Shown piece after piece: positions 27,255 to 35,595 of a stretch of 64,000 nucleotides of DNA. Below the pieces are notes generated by a model. It saw only the letters and a list, made by a program, of their open reading frames with translations. It did not search any database and was not told the origin of the DNA. Position numbers and translations under genes: made by a program. The DNA comes from Leuconostoc mesenteroides subsp. mesenteroides (lineage in GTDB: Bacteria; Bacillota; Bacilli; Lactobacillales; Lactobacillaceae), in NCBI GenBank assembly GCA_009676745.1, contig CP046062.1, forward strand, positions 1,225,501 through 1,289,500, read 5' to 3'. Positions within the stretch are counted from its first letter, which is position 1, and each line of letters starts with the position of its first letter.

Positions 27255-28109
27255 ATGTCAAATATTAAAATCGTTACAGATTCAGCTGTAGCATTAACGC
27301 CAGAAGAAATTAACAAATATGATATCAAAATTGTGCCACTATCAGTGCAAATCGATGGGACGGTCTATGAGGACGGCGTCACTATTCAGCGTGATGAATT
27401 TCTTGAAAAAATGATTGAAAGTAAGAGCTTTCCTCAAACATCACAACCATCAATTGGCACATTTCAAGCTGTTTACGATGATATTTATCATAAATTTCCT
27501 GATTCCGAAATTTTAAGTATCCATTTATCATCCGGATTGTCAGGAACTGTTCGCGCTGCCGAACAAGCAGCTGCATTGACAAGTGCTAAGATTACAACGT
27601 TTGATACATTGGCAGCTGATCGCGCGCAAGCATTTGTTGTCTTACAAGCAGCTGAGATGGCCTCTCAAGGAGCTACAATGGCTGAAATTATGCCAGCGGT
27701 TGAAAAAGCGCGAGAGGAATCGCATATCTTTTTGAGTTTTACCTCTTTGACAAACATGGTTGCCGGAGGCCGCTTGAGTAAAACACAAGGAATTATTGGT
27801 AACTTACTTAATATAAAAGTAGGTGCTGGTGTAACGAAAAATGATGGTACCGTTGAAGTGCTTCTTAAAGGTAGAGGTATGAAGACTATCACTAAATTCA
27901 ACAATAATGTTATTGCTAAAATGCAAGAGTATAAGGAAGTATTGTCAATAGGTATTTCTCATGCAGGAATCCCAGAGGAAGCAGCTCAAATTGCAGCACG
28001 ATTAAAAGCGATTTGGCCTGATATTGACATTCCAGTTTTAAATACAACACCAATTATTTCTACTCATACAGGCGTAGGTGCATTAGCAATTTTGTACCGA
28101 GCACGCTAA
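27255..28109 (+). CDS. DegV family fatty-acid binding protein
   Basis: A 284-residue two-domain protein that binds a fatty acid and, in the FakB role, presents it to the fatty acid kinase FakA. Signatures: IVTDSAVALTPEEI at the N-terminus, FPQTSQPSIGTF, ILSIHLSSGLSGTVRAAEQA and SFTSLTNMVAGGRLSKTQG. GGAAAGAG is seven bases before the start. FakA is not encoded nearby, so the partner is inferred from family knowledge. Confidence 0.88.
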   Translation: MSNIKIVTDSAVALTPEEINKYDIKIVPLSVQIDGTVYEDGVTIQRDEFLEKMIESKSFPQTSQPSIGTFQAVYDDIYHKFPDSEILSIHLSSGLSGTVRAAEQAAALTSAKITTFDTLAADRAQAFVVLQAAEMASQGATMAEIMPAVEKAREESHIFLSFTSLTNMVAGGRLSKTQGIIGNLLNIKVGAGVTKNDGTVEVLLKGRGMKTITKFNNNVIAKMQEYKEVLSIGISHAGIPEEAAQIAARLKAIWPDIDIPVLNTTPIISTHTGVGALAILYRAR

Positions 28110-28113
28110 AATA

Positions 28114-28143
28114 AAAACCTCAGAATTTTATTTCTGGGGTTTT
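28114..28143 (+). terminator. Terminator after the DegV gene
   Basis: AAAACCTCAGAA with TTCTGGGGTTTT around a T-rich loop, one G-U pair; a T run is part of the stem. Confidence 0.7.
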
Positions 28144-28159
28144 ATTGTTGCATTAAAAT

Positions 28160-28168
28160 TGGTACACT
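28160..28168 (+). promoter_or_regulatory. Extended -10 promoter of the nucleoside hydrolase operon
   Basis: TGGTACACT about 40 bases before the riboswitch; expected start of transcription near 28175. No clear -35. Confidence 0.4.
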
Positions 28169-28208
28169 TAAAAAGCATTTATCAAACAAAGTCGGCAATC
28201 GTGCCGGA

Positions 28209-28241
28209 CTGGTTCGGAAAATCCCAGAATAAAAAACCAAG
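28209..28241 (+). promoter_or_regulatory. preQ1-I riboswitch aptamer
   Basis: CTGG (28209-28212) pairs with CCAG (28224-28227); the loop starts TTCGG and ends at C28223, the position of the ligand-pairing cytosine; an A-rich tail AATAAAAAACCAAG follows. The layout and bases match the class I preQ1 aptamer (stem, GGTTC loop, CCC, AAAAAAC tail). The pseudoknot pair G16-C38 (28216/28238) replaces the A-U of the B. subtilis RNA, a compensatory change. A competing hairpin at 28190-28210 shares two bases with the stem. The expression platform is not clear. Confidence 0.75.
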
Positions 28242-28270
28242 TGTGATTGTATTGTATCAATAAAATCACA
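28242..28270 (+). repeat. Inverted repeat in the riboswitch leader
   Basis: TGTGATT pairs with AATCACA, and inside it TATTG with CAATA around loop TAT. It lies between the aptamer and the Shine-Dalgarno, with no T run. It could be part of the switch or an operator. Confidence 0.55.
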
Positions 28271-28292
28271 TATAACAGAAAGGAAAGATAAA

Positions 28293-29279
28293 ATGCAAAA
28301 AGTTATAATTGACACAGATCCAGGAATTGATGATAGTTTAGCACTTTTGGTCGCATTAAAATCGCCAGAACTTGATGTTATCGCCATTACTGTGGTCGAG
28401 GGCAACGTTCCAACAAAAATCGGTGTTCAGAATGCCCTCAAAGTACTTGAAGAAGCAGGAAGAACTGATATTCCTGTTTTTGAAGGCGCACATGAGCCCT
28501 TGCAACATGAGTATGTCAGCGCACAAGATACTCACGGATTAGATGGGTTAGGAGAAAGTAACATTGCTGATCCAGTAATAGAGGCCAGCACGATAAGTGC
28601 TCACTCAGCATACAATCAGTTGCTCACTAATCATAATGATGTTTGGGTACTGGCTTTAGGACCGTTAACAAATATTGCGCTAGCCATGAAAGAAAATCTC
28701 GAGGTTTGGCAAAATATGTCACGCTTAATCATTATGGGTGGAGCCTATCTGTCAAATGGGAATACTTCGCCAGTTGCCGAATATAACTTTTGGGTAGATC
28801 CGGATGCAGCTGACTATGTTTTAAAAAACAGTCCTATTGTTGCTGAAATCGTACCCTTAGATGTTACTCGAAAAATATTAATGACACCAAATATCTTGTC
28901 ACTCATGCAACGATTAAGTCCAGAACAATCAATATTTATTACTAAAATCATTAATTTTTATTTTGACTTTCATTGGCAACAAGAACACGTATTGGGGGCG
29001 GTTATTAATGATCCGCTTGTGATGATTCATGCGTTATATCCTGAGTATACTCGTGGTATTAGTAAGTATGTTACTGTAGTAACAGAAGGAGTAGCTCTGG
29101 GACAAAGTATAGTTGATATAGCTGACTTTTGGAAAAAAGAAGCAAACGCAGTGATTTTAACCGAAGTAGATTCTTTGCATGTTATGGCTGAAATCATAGC
29201 TCGCCTATTAGGAATTTCGTCAGCAACCGTGTTGACTGAATTAACCAATATTGCCACAGATCTTGAGGTGTTATCATGA
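28293..29279 (+). CDS. Nucleoside hydrolase, candidate queuosine hydrolase (QueK-like)
   Basis: A 328-residue member of the inosine-uridine nucleoside hydrolase family, which splits N-ribosides into base and ribose. The Ca-binding signature DTDPGIDDS is at 7-15; a second ligand region is IIMGGAYLSNGN and AEYNFWVDPDAADYV; the catalytic His region is VINDPLVMIHALYP. Ordinary family motifs do not define the substrate. The preQ1-I aptamer upstream and the overlapping ECF S component suggest queuosine or its nucleoside precursor, as for QueK of Clostridioides (family knowledge). AAAGGAAAG precedes the start. Confidence 0.85.
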   Translation: MQKVIIDTDPGIDDSLALLVALKSPELDVIAITVVEGNVPTKIGVQNALKVLEEAGRTDIPVFEGAHEPLQHEYVSAQDTHGLDGLGESNIADPVIEASTISAHSAYNQLLTNHNDVWVLALGPLTNIALAMKENLEVWQNMSRLIIMGGAYLSNGNTSPVAEYNFWVDPDAADYVLKNSPIVAEIVPLDVTRKILMTPNILSLMQRLSPEQSIFITKIINFYFDFHWQQEHVLGAVINDPLVMIHALYPEYTRGISKYVTVVTEGVALGQSIVDIADFWKKEANAVILTEVDSLHVMAEIIARLLGISSATVLTELTNIATDLEVLS

Positions 29280-29824
29280 AAAAGCTATCTACTCAGCGTA
29301 TCACGTTAATTGCTCTGTTTACTGTGACTAATATTGTTGGTGGTCACATTGCTTTGTTTGCAAAGTTGCCAGTTTACTTAGACACAATTGGTACGCTTTT
29401 AGGTGCATCTTTTTTTGGTCCAGTTGGTGGGCTAATTGTTGGTATTTTGACAGCATTAATAAATGGTACGACAGGCGACCTTTTTTCAATTTATTACATG
29501 CCTAGCCAAATTGTTACTGCTCTTGTGGCAGGGTTGATTTACACAAAAGTCAACGCTATTGATATTAAAAATATTTGGTGGTCAGCCTTAATTATTTCCG
29601 TACCAGCGACAATTGTGAGTTCGGTGATTACGGTAATTCTTTTTCACGGCATTACTTCTTCTGGCTCAAGCACCATTGTACAGGTACTTCACGGTCTTGG
29701 ACTCAATCAAACACTTTCGGTATTTCTAGTACAGATTGGAACAGATTATCTCGATCGTCTGATCGGTATGTATGTTGTAGCCGTAGTATATCGTATTATC
29801 GTGTCGCGTGTTCATGTAATTTGA
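29276..29824 (+). CDS. ECF transporter substrate-binding (S) component, probably for a queuosine precursor
   Basis: A 182-residue membrane protein with about six helices and the shape of ECF S components: a basic start (MKKLSTQRITLIALFTV), a conserved YLDTIGTLLGASFFGPVGG turn and a helix TALINGTTGDLFSIYYM. The energising EcfAAT module is not adjacent and would be shared. ATGA overlap with the hydrolase means that the base-releasing enzyme and importer are made together. Substrate is inferred only from the riboswitch. Confidence 0.75.
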   Translation: MKKLSTQRITLIALFTVTNIVGGHIALFAKLPVYLDTIGTLLGASFFGPVGGLIVGILTALINGTTGDLFSIYYMPSQIVTALVAGLIYTKVNAIDIKNIWWSALIISVPATIVSSVITVILFHGITSSGSSTIVQVLHGLGLNQTLSVFLVQIGTDYLDRLIGMYVVAVVYRIIVSRVHVI

Positions 29825-29840
29825 ATATCATTCTATAAAT

Positions 29841-29866
29841 AAAGAGCGAGAACGACCGCTCTTTGT
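29841..29866 (+). terminator. Terminator of the hydrolase-transporter operon
   Basis: AAAGAGCG (29841-29848) with CGCTCTTT (29857-29864), 8-base loop; the following T run is short. Confidence 0.55.
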
Positions 29867-29891
29867 ACATAATCGTCATTTACGCTATAAT
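29863..29891 (+). promoter_or_regulatory. Promoter of the SGNH hydrolase operon
   Basis: TTGTAC (29863-29868), 17 bases, TATAAT (29886-29891). The -35 overlaps the end of the preceding terminator. Confidence 0.7.
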
Positions 29892-29922
29892 GGTTACCAG
29901 TTAAGTTTCAGGAGAATTGCAC

Positions 29923-30834
29923 ATGCGGAAGTTTGCCATTAGTTTAATAGCTATCTTATTAATTGGTGTTGGAGGATTTTATGGCATCAAAACTTGGGAA
30001 AACCAAAAAAACAACTTGAATCAACCTCAAAAGTCGGTGCAAAAAGTATCACATATTAATCTAGTTGCCTTGGGGGACTCATTAACAGAAGGTGTTGGCG
30101 ACGAAAAAAATATGAAAGGGTATTCTGGGCGAATTGCTAAGAAAATTCAATCACAGTACAATGTAGGTGTCACTGTTAGCAATTTTGGTAAAGCCGGTGA
30201 TCGTTCTGACCAAATCAAAAAAAGATTGGATACACAGCAAAAATTTCAAAAACGGTTACAAGGGGCTAATGTAATTGTTATGACCTCTGGTGGTAACGAT
30301 TTACAACAGCTACTTTTGAAAAATGTTTGGGCAACATCTCCAAAAACATTATCAGCTGCTGTTAAAGCAGGACAACAATCTTATCAACAAAAGTTATCTG
30401 CTTTGATAGCAGATATTCGCTCTTATAATGCTGAGGCGCCCATATTTATATTTGGAAATTACAATCCTTTGTATGTTCATTTTGCCGATCGTCCTGATTT
30501 TAATGATGATGTTAAGCTATTTAATAGCATCAATGCTCAAGCTGCTAAAGAAGATGGTAATGCATATTTTGTGAGTATTTTCAATCTAACATATGGCCAA
30601 TTTAAAACAACAACGCAACGAGAAGGACTTATTACGGAATCAGCTAGCTCAAATAGCAATTCAAATTCGAATGCTGCTATGACAGCTGTTTTGACGGGTA
30701 AAAACAATGTCAACAACGCCTGGATTAGTACAGAAGATAATTACCACCCTAATAATAAAGGCTATAATTACATAACAGCCCAATTATTTAACAAAATGAA
30801 AAAGGAAGCAAAACAATGGCTGATCAAACACTAG
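29923..30834 (+). CDS. Exported SGNH/GDSL hydrolase
   Basis: The start at 29923 has GGAG eight bases upstream and is better than the TTG at 29917. The 303 residues have an N-terminal membrane anchor or uncleaved signal (residues 4-22), then a GDSL-type esterase domain: block I LVALGDSLTEGVG with the nucleophile Ser, block III TSGGNDL, and block V DNYHPNNKGYNY with the Asp/His pair. A short Ser/Asn run (SNSNSNSN) interrupts the domain near residue 245. It equals the YpmR position of B. subtilis, next to ypmS. Natural substrate unknown. Confidence 0.82.
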   Translation: MRKFAISLIAILLIGVGGFYGIKTWENQKNNLNQPQKSVQKVSHINLVALGDSLTEGVGDEKNMKGYSGRIAKKIQSQYNVGVTVSNFGKAGDRSDQIKKRLDTQQKFQKRLQGANVIVMTSGGNDLQQLLLKNVWATSPKTLSAAVKAGQQSYQQKLSALIADIRSYNAEAPIFIFGNYNPLYVHFADRPDFNDDVKLFNSINAQAAKEDGNAYFVSIFNLTYGQFKTTTQREGLITESASSNSNSNSNAAMTAVLTGKNNVNNAWISTEDNYHPNNKGYNYITAQLFNKMKKEAKQWLIKH

Positions 30835-31430
30835 CTAGATCAAATAAAGTAGTCAAAAAAAAGAAGCCCATTTGGTTCTGGCTTTTCTGGGCTCTAATTT
30901 CTATATTATTGATAGGCGGAATCTGGCTTTTCAATAATGCCACCGGACCAGTAAAAATAAAGGACAATGTATCCAAGATTAGTAAATCAGACGCTACGTT
31001 TGATGTCTCCTTAAATAAAAAACAAATCAATGCCCTAGTTGCTCATTATCTTAACGATACAGATAACAGCGGATATACTTTTAAAATTGGAGATGACGTG
31101 ATGATGTACGGTAGTGCCAAACTTTTAGGTCAAAAATTTAATTTTGGCATGGCTCTAGATGCTCAATTAACGCCTAATGGCAATATCGTTATGCAGGCCA
31201 AGTCTTTAGCAATTGGTAATCTATCGTTGCCCATTAAAACTGTAATGAGTTACGTCAAATCAAGTTATGATGCGCCAGAATACGTCACAATTGCACCGAA
31301 AAAGAAACAGATATTTATTGATATGAGTAAGTTACCCACAACGCAAGGCATTAAATTTAAAGCAAAGGTTATTAATATAAAAGCAGATCAGTTTGTTTTC
31401 CAAGGAGGCCTTGCTAATGATAAAAAGTGA
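30816..31430 (+). CDS. ypmS: YpmS family membrane-anchored protein
   Basis: The 204-residue protein has a lysine-rich start, one membrane helix (about 20-42) and an extracytoplasmic domain of the DUF2140 type, with FDVSLNKKQINALVAHYL and the final segment ending at the QGG of VFQGG. Function unknown. It overlaps the SGNH gene by 19 bases and yozE by 14, so the three are one translation unit. Confidence 0.78.
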   Translation: MADQTLARSNKVVKKKKPIWFWLFWALISILLIGGIWLFNNATGPVKIKDNVSKISKSDATFDVSLNKKQINALVAHYLNDTDNSGYTFKIGDDVMMYGSAKLLGQKFNFGMALDAQLTPNGNIVMQAKSLAIGNLSLPIKTVMSYVKSSYDAPEYVTIAPKKKQIFIDMSKLPTTQGIKFKAKVINIKADQFVFQGGLANDKK

Positions 31431-31644
31431 TCGTTCCTTTTACAATTGGTTAATGACAAATCGTAACGCTATGGCAGCCAACGAAGTGCAACAATTTGCA
31501 AATAATGCCTTTTTAGATTCATCATTTCCAAAACAAAGTAGTGATTTTGAGGAATTGTCAAAGTATCTGGAAGAGAATACAGTCTATTTAATGAGTATGA
31601 CAACATTTGATGAAGCTTGGTCGCTATACAACGCTGAGCGTTAA
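31417..31644 (+). CDS. yozE: YozE family small protein
   Basis: A 75-residue protein beginning MIKSDRSFYNWLMTNRN and containing FANNAFLDSSFPKQSSDFEE, the YozE (SAM-like helical) fold. The start at 31417 is set by AAGGAGG at 31402-31408, inside ypmS. The role is unknown. Confidence 0.82.
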   Translation: MIKSDRSFYNWLMTNRNAMAANEVQQFANNAFLDSSFPKQSSDFEELSKYLEENTVYLMSMTTFDEAWSLYNAER

Positions 31645-31666
31645 TGTTAGAAAGGACATATATTTA

Positions 31667-32521
31667 ATGGCACAAATAATTCAATGGTTTCCTGGCCATA
31701 TGGCCAAAGCTTTCCGTTTGATGCGGGAGAATTTAAAACTAGTCGACGTTGTTTTTGAGTTGGTCGATTCCCGTATTCCCGAAAGTTCCCGTAACCCAGA
31801 AGTGGATAAATTAATTGGTAATAAGCCCCGTTTGTTAATTATGACTAAAGCTGATTTGGCAGATCCTGATCAAACCAGAGCATGGAAAAAGCATTTTGAA
31901 GCACAAGGATACACAGTACTTGTGCTTGATACGCGCGACCCAAGGACTCCACAATTAGTAACTAAAGCAGCTCGGCGAGCAGTTGAGGCAAAAAAAGCTG
32001 CACAATTAGCAAAAGGAATCCAAGATCAGCCTATTCGTGCTATGATTTCTGGTGTACCAAACGTTGGTAAGTCAACATTATTGAATCACTTGGTAATGAA
32101 AAATGTTGCGCCAACAGCAGATCGACCAGGGGTAACGAAGAAAATTGCTTGGCTAAAAACGCCAACAAAATTAGAACTACTTGATTCCCCTGGCGTACTA
32201 TGGCCAAAGTTTGAAGATCAAAACATCGGTATGAAATTGGCATTAACAGGTGCGGTGAAAGATACAATTTTCGCCAAAGATGATGCAGCACTGTTTTTGA
32301 TTGACTTTTTTCGAAAATATCGACCAGAAGCTATTATTGAGCGATATCATTTGAATGATAACATTTTTGATCAAGAAAATGTCGATGTCTTATTATCTAT
32401 CACAAGCAAATTAGGATTTAAAGATGATTATGACAAGGCTAGTGAACGAATACTAAATGATCTTAGGAAAAATAAATTAGGGGCGTTTACACTTGATTTA
32501 ATTGAGACGAAAAATGACTGA
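31667..32521 (+). CDS. rbgA: Ribosome biogenesis GTPase
   Basis: Circularly permuted GTPase that acts late in 50S subunit assembly. The 284 residues begin MAQIIQWFPGHMAKAF as usual, with motifs in permuted order: TKAD (60-63), then GVPNVGKST, then DSPGVLWPK, followed by the C-terminal RNA-binding domain. The start at 31667 follows AGAAAGGA; the codon at 31607 lies inside yozE. It overlaps rnhB by eight bases. Confidence 0.93.
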   Translation: MAQIIQWFPGHMAKAFRLMRENLKLVDVVFELVDSRIPESSRNPEVDKLIGNKPRLLIMTKADLADPDQTRAWKKHFEAQGYTVLVLDTRDPRTPQLVTKAARRAVEAKKAAQLAKGIQDQPIRAMISGVPNVGKSTLLNHLVMKNVAPTADRPGVTKKIAWLKTPTKLELLDSPGVLWPKFEDQNIGMKLALTGAVKDTIFAKDDAALFLIDFFRKYRPEAIIERYHLNDNIFDQENVDVLLSITSKLGFKDDYDKASERILNDLRKNKLGAFTLDLIETKND

Positions 32522-33275
32522 CACGATTGCAAATATCAAACGACAACTCAAAAATATATCGCCTGACGATGAGCAGTTATTGATTTGGCAACAAGATAAG
32601 CGTGTTGGTGTACAAAATGCTTTAAAGGCTTGGCAAAAAAAGCAAGTGCTATTGCAGGAAAAACGTGAGCATTTTTTATCTCGTTTTGATATTGAACGTC
32701 AGTACTGGATGCAAGGTTACGATTTAATTGCCGGTGTGGATGAAGTCGGTCGGGGTCCTTTAGCTGGTCCAGTCGTTGCAGCAGCAGTTATTTTACCGCA
32801 TGATTTTGATGTTTTAGATGTTATAGATTCTAAGCAGCTGTCTGCAAAAAAACGAGATGAATTGTACGACAAAATTATAGCAAAAGCAATTTCTATAGGT
32901 GTTGGTAGTGTCGAAGCCTCGATTATTGATAAAATTAATATTTATGAAGCAGCTCGTGTTGCGATGACTGACGCAGTTAATCAGTTGGCGCCCGTACCTG
33001 AAGCTTTATTAATTGATGCTATGCGGTTAGATATAGATTTGCCGCAAGAATTTTTAATTAAAGGGGATGCGCGAAGTAATTCAATAGGTGCAGCCAGTAT
33101 TATCGCAAAAGTAACACGTGATCGCCTAATGGCGTCCTATGGTTTAAAATATCCTGGTTATGGTTTCGAAAGAAACGCTGGATATGGTACTAAAGAACAT
33201 CTTGAAGGTATAAAAAAAATCGGCATTACACCGATTCATCGTAAAACGTTTGCACCCATTAAAGATATAATATGA
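32514..33275 (+). CDS. rnhB: Ribonuclease HII
   Basis: Removes ribonucleotides and RNA from RNA-DNA hybrids. The 253 residues have a helical N-terminal region (1-65) and the catalytic domain with GVDEVGRGPLAG (Asp76, Glu77), IDAMRLD and GDARSNSIGAASIIAKVTRD. The start ATG at 32514 is preferred to the TTG at 32502. The last 17 bases overlap the end of the convergent ykoC gene, and its terminator lies inside ykoC. Confidence 0.93.
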   Translation: MTDTIANIKRQLKNISPDDEQLLIWQQDKRVGVQNALKAWQKKQVLLQEKREHFLSRFDIERQYWMQGYDLIAGVDEVGRGPLAGPVVAAAVILPHDFDVLDVIDSKQLSAKKRDELYDKIIAKAISIGVGSVEASIIDKINIYEAARVAMTDAVNQLAPVPEALLIDAMRLDIDLPQEFLIKGDARSNSIGAASIIAKVTRDRLMASYGLKYPGYGFERNAGYGTKEHLEGIKKIGITPIHRKTFAPIKDII

Positions 33276-33900
33276 TGCACTGTAATATGAGCAAGAGACT
33301 GGTTGCAATTACCCAGTCTCTTTTTTTGATTGCAATTGGTTGAAAGTGTGATCGATCGGCATTTTCCGTAAAACCATGCGAAGCCATAGCTTCTGCCAAA
33401 CGAGTTGACCACCGCAGTGAGACCAAAATAGCTTTGAAAAATAATTGTGGTGAGTAAAATGTTAAAGATTCACCACGCATTAAAGCCGCTGTCCGGATAG
33501 TTTGAACTTCTTGTTTAACACGAGGCACAAAAGATAATGCACCGCGAAGACCGTAGACAAAAGTGGTTGGTACACGGAATTTTTGTTCGAGTGTGTCCAG
33601 CAATAAGATCATGTCAGTGGTGAACGAAAAAGCGGCTCCTAGGAATATGTAGGCAACAATTCGAGTCATCATGGTAATTGCCATTTCATGGGAACCAAAC
33701 GTTGTAAATGATGTCCATGCACCTAAGACGGGCAAGATAGGCATGGTAATTAATAACAAATAACGTTTCCAGGACAGTTTTGAAAAAACAAGATAAATCC
33801 CAGTAATAATTGCTACAATAAGATTGACTTGATAATTAAGGACAAAGGTTAGCTCAATGCTAACGATAAGTATAAGTAGAAATTTAATACTTGGATTCAT
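33259..33900 (-). CDS. ykoC: ECF transporter transmembrane (T) component, YkoC-like
   Basis: A 213-residue membrane protein with about five helices and a cytoplasmic domain holding coupling helices, including the Ala-x-x-x-Gly forms AALMRGES and AEAMASHGF that bind the ATPases. It is the last gene of the thiamin/HMP transporter unit and overlaps the ATPase gene by four bases. The plus-strand terminator of rnhB is embedded in its last 70 bases. Confidence 0.85.
   Translation of the reverse strand: MNPSIKFLLILIVSIELTFVLNYQVNLIVAIITGIYLVFSKLSWKRYLLLITMPILPVLGAWTSFTTFGSHEMAITMMTRIVAYIFLGAAFSFTTDMILLLDTLEQKFRVPTTFVYGLRGALSFVPRVKQEVQTIRTAALMRGESLTFYSPQLFFKAILVSLRWSTRLAEAMASHGFTENADRSHFQPIAIKKRDWVIATSLLLILQCIILYL
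33293..33327 (+). terminator. Terminator of rnhB inside ykoC
   Basis: AAGAGACTGG (33293-33302) with CCAGTCTCTT (33313-33322), then a T run to 33327. Minus-strand reading has no T run, so ykoC itself should not be terminated. Confidence 0.8.
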
Positions 33901-35270
33901 AAAAAATGCTCCATATATTGTAAAGTTTGATTAGATAGATGTAAATGATAATCAATGACAGGACATAGCTGATTAAGTTGATGGCTAATAATAATAAAAC
34001 GTTGTTGGCCGTTATCTGCGATTTCTCGTAAAATTTCGCCCACAACACGAACAGAATTTGCGTCCAGACCAGCAATTGGTTCGTCTAATAATAATACTGG
34101 TGTGCCGATGATTAACATCAATAAGAGTTGAACTTTTTTCTTTTGTCCACCAGAGAGCTGATAGACAACGTGATCTTGTAGTCCATCCAAATTTAAGCGC
34201 TCTAAGTAATGATTGATGGTGTTCTCGGACCAGTTTTCTGGTCGTTGTGCATGTTTCAAGCTCAATGCGATTTCCTCACGAACCGTCATTCGTAAAAATT
34301 GACGTTCGGCATTTTGAAAAAGCAAAGCTACTTGTTTTGCATATTTAACAGCATTAAATTTTTTGATATTTTGGTCAACATACGAAATGTCACCTTGGTA
34401 AGACTTTAGGCGAGTTAGAGCATTAAAAAGGGATGACTTGCCTGTGCCATTTGCTCCAGTAAATAGTGTAATACCTCTAGGAGCCAAAGGTAGATCAGAA
34501 AGGCTAATTAATCGGCGTTTCCCAACAAAAAGCTCAAAATTTTCTAATTGCAAAACACCTGTTTGAGGTAATTCTAGGTGGACGTTTTGTTCTGGTAAAA
34601 TACGATTCTGAAAGTTACTAACAGTTGTTACTTTTTTGTGGTGTACTTCCCATACCTGATCAATAATTGGTTCGTATCCATGTAAATCATGATCAGTGAC
34701 TAATATAGTGGTATGCCTCTGTTTTTGTAGATCTTTCAATTTAGCTAATAAATCTTGGCGAGATTGGTTATCGATATTCGCAAAAGGTTCGTCTAATAAT
34801 AAAAAGTTACTTTGCATGGCAACAATGATAGCTAACGCAACTTTTTGCTTTTCACCACCTGATAAGGTATCAATGTCCTGATGACTTAAATGTAAAATGC
34901 CAACAAAGTCTAGGGCGTGCGTTGCACGTTCCTTGATATCAGAAGGATGAACTTGCAAGTTTTCTAAAGTGAAAATCAATTCTTCGAGTGGTGTTTTCAT
35001 AACAAATTGGGTTTCTGGATCTTGAAATAAAAAGCCGACGACTTTTGCTTTCTCGTTAGCCGGCAATTGGGTAACAGCCTGATTGTTAACAAGTACTTCA
35101 CCTTTTAGTTGGGGGTATAATCCTGCAAATATGCGAAGAAGGGTTGATTTTCCAGAGCCAGAGGGACCGATTAAGAGATTAAAACTATTGTGAGATATTG
35201 ACATATTAATATCATCAAGTATTTTGTTGTTGCCATACGACAAACTGATATGTTTTAAATGAGTAACCAT
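33897..35270 (-). CDS. ykoD: ECF transporter ATPase with two fused ABC domains, YkoD-like
   Basis: The 457 residues hold two ABC ATPase domains in one chain. The first has Walker A GPSGSGKST at 35-43, signature LSGGEKQKVALA and Walker B LLLDEPFAN; the second has Walker A GANGTGKSS near residue 273, signature LSGGQKKKVQLL and Walker B LLLDEPIAG. Such fused ATPases belong to dedicated (group I) ECF transporters, unlike the shared module. It follows the thiamin-binding gene by 31 bases. Confidence 0.9.
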   Translation of the reverse strand: MVTHLKHISLSYGNNKILDDINMSISHNSFNLLIGPSGSGKSTLLRIFAGLYPQLKGEVLVNNQAVTQLPANEKAKVVGFLFQDPETQFVMKTPLEELIFTLENLQVHPSDIKERATHALDFVGILHLSHQDIDTLSGGEKQKVALAIIVAMQSNFLLLDEPFANIDNQSRQDLLAKLKDLQKQRHTTILVTDHDLHGYEPIIDQVWEVHHKKVTTVSNFQNRILPEQNVHLELPQTGVLQLENFELFVGKRRLISLSDLPLAPRGITLFTGANGTGKSSLFNALTRLKSYQGDISYVDQNIKKFNAVKYAKQVALLFQNAERQFLRMTVREEIALSLKHAQRPENWSENTINHYLERLNLDGLQDHVVYQLSGGQKKKVQLLLMLIIGTPVLLLDEPIAGLDANSVRVVGEILREIADNGQQRFIIISHQLNQLCPVIDYHLHLSNQTLQYMEHFL

Positions 35271-35301
35271 AATAATTTCCTATGTACGCGGAAAACTCCG
35301 C

Positions 35302-35595
35302 TTATTTATATTTATCTGTTTTTTTTGCAATGGTTAAAACATCAGAATCTGTAGCCATGTTTATTTTGCTGTATACCATGACGGGGATATTGCTAATTTC
35401 TGCTGCGACCTTGGGCAAATTTTTTAAAATATCCATAAGTTGATCATAATCACCTTCAAGAGTTGATTCGAAAGCCCCCACCTGATAGTTGACATTACTT
35501 TTGTCAATATAAGCAATCACATGATCAACTATGCGAATAATTTCTTCTGTATCAGCTGTCATTGGTAATACTTGGACTGCAATGCTTGATATCAT
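35302..35595 (-). CDS. Small thiamin/HMP-binding protein, half-length YkoF-like
   Basis: A 97-residue protein with a single ferredoxin-like domain of the MTH1187/YkoF (DUF77) family (SIAVQVLPMTADTEEII, VGAFESTLEGDYDQLMDIL). B. subtilis YkoF is about twice as long with two such domains. Members bind thiamin or hydroxymethylpyrimidine. It overlaps ykoE by four bases and lies in the TPP-riboswitch operon. Confidence 0.8.
   Translation of the reverse strand: MISSIAVQVLPMTADTEEIIRIVDHVIAYIDKSNVNYQVGAFESTLEGDYDQLMDILKNLPKVAAEISNIPVMVYSKINMATDSDVLTIAKKTDKYK

Noticed and set aside
28144..28292. Purine or THF riboswitch for the nucleoside hydrolase operon
   Set aside because: None of the conserved loops of those classes is present; the preQ1-I pattern fits much better.
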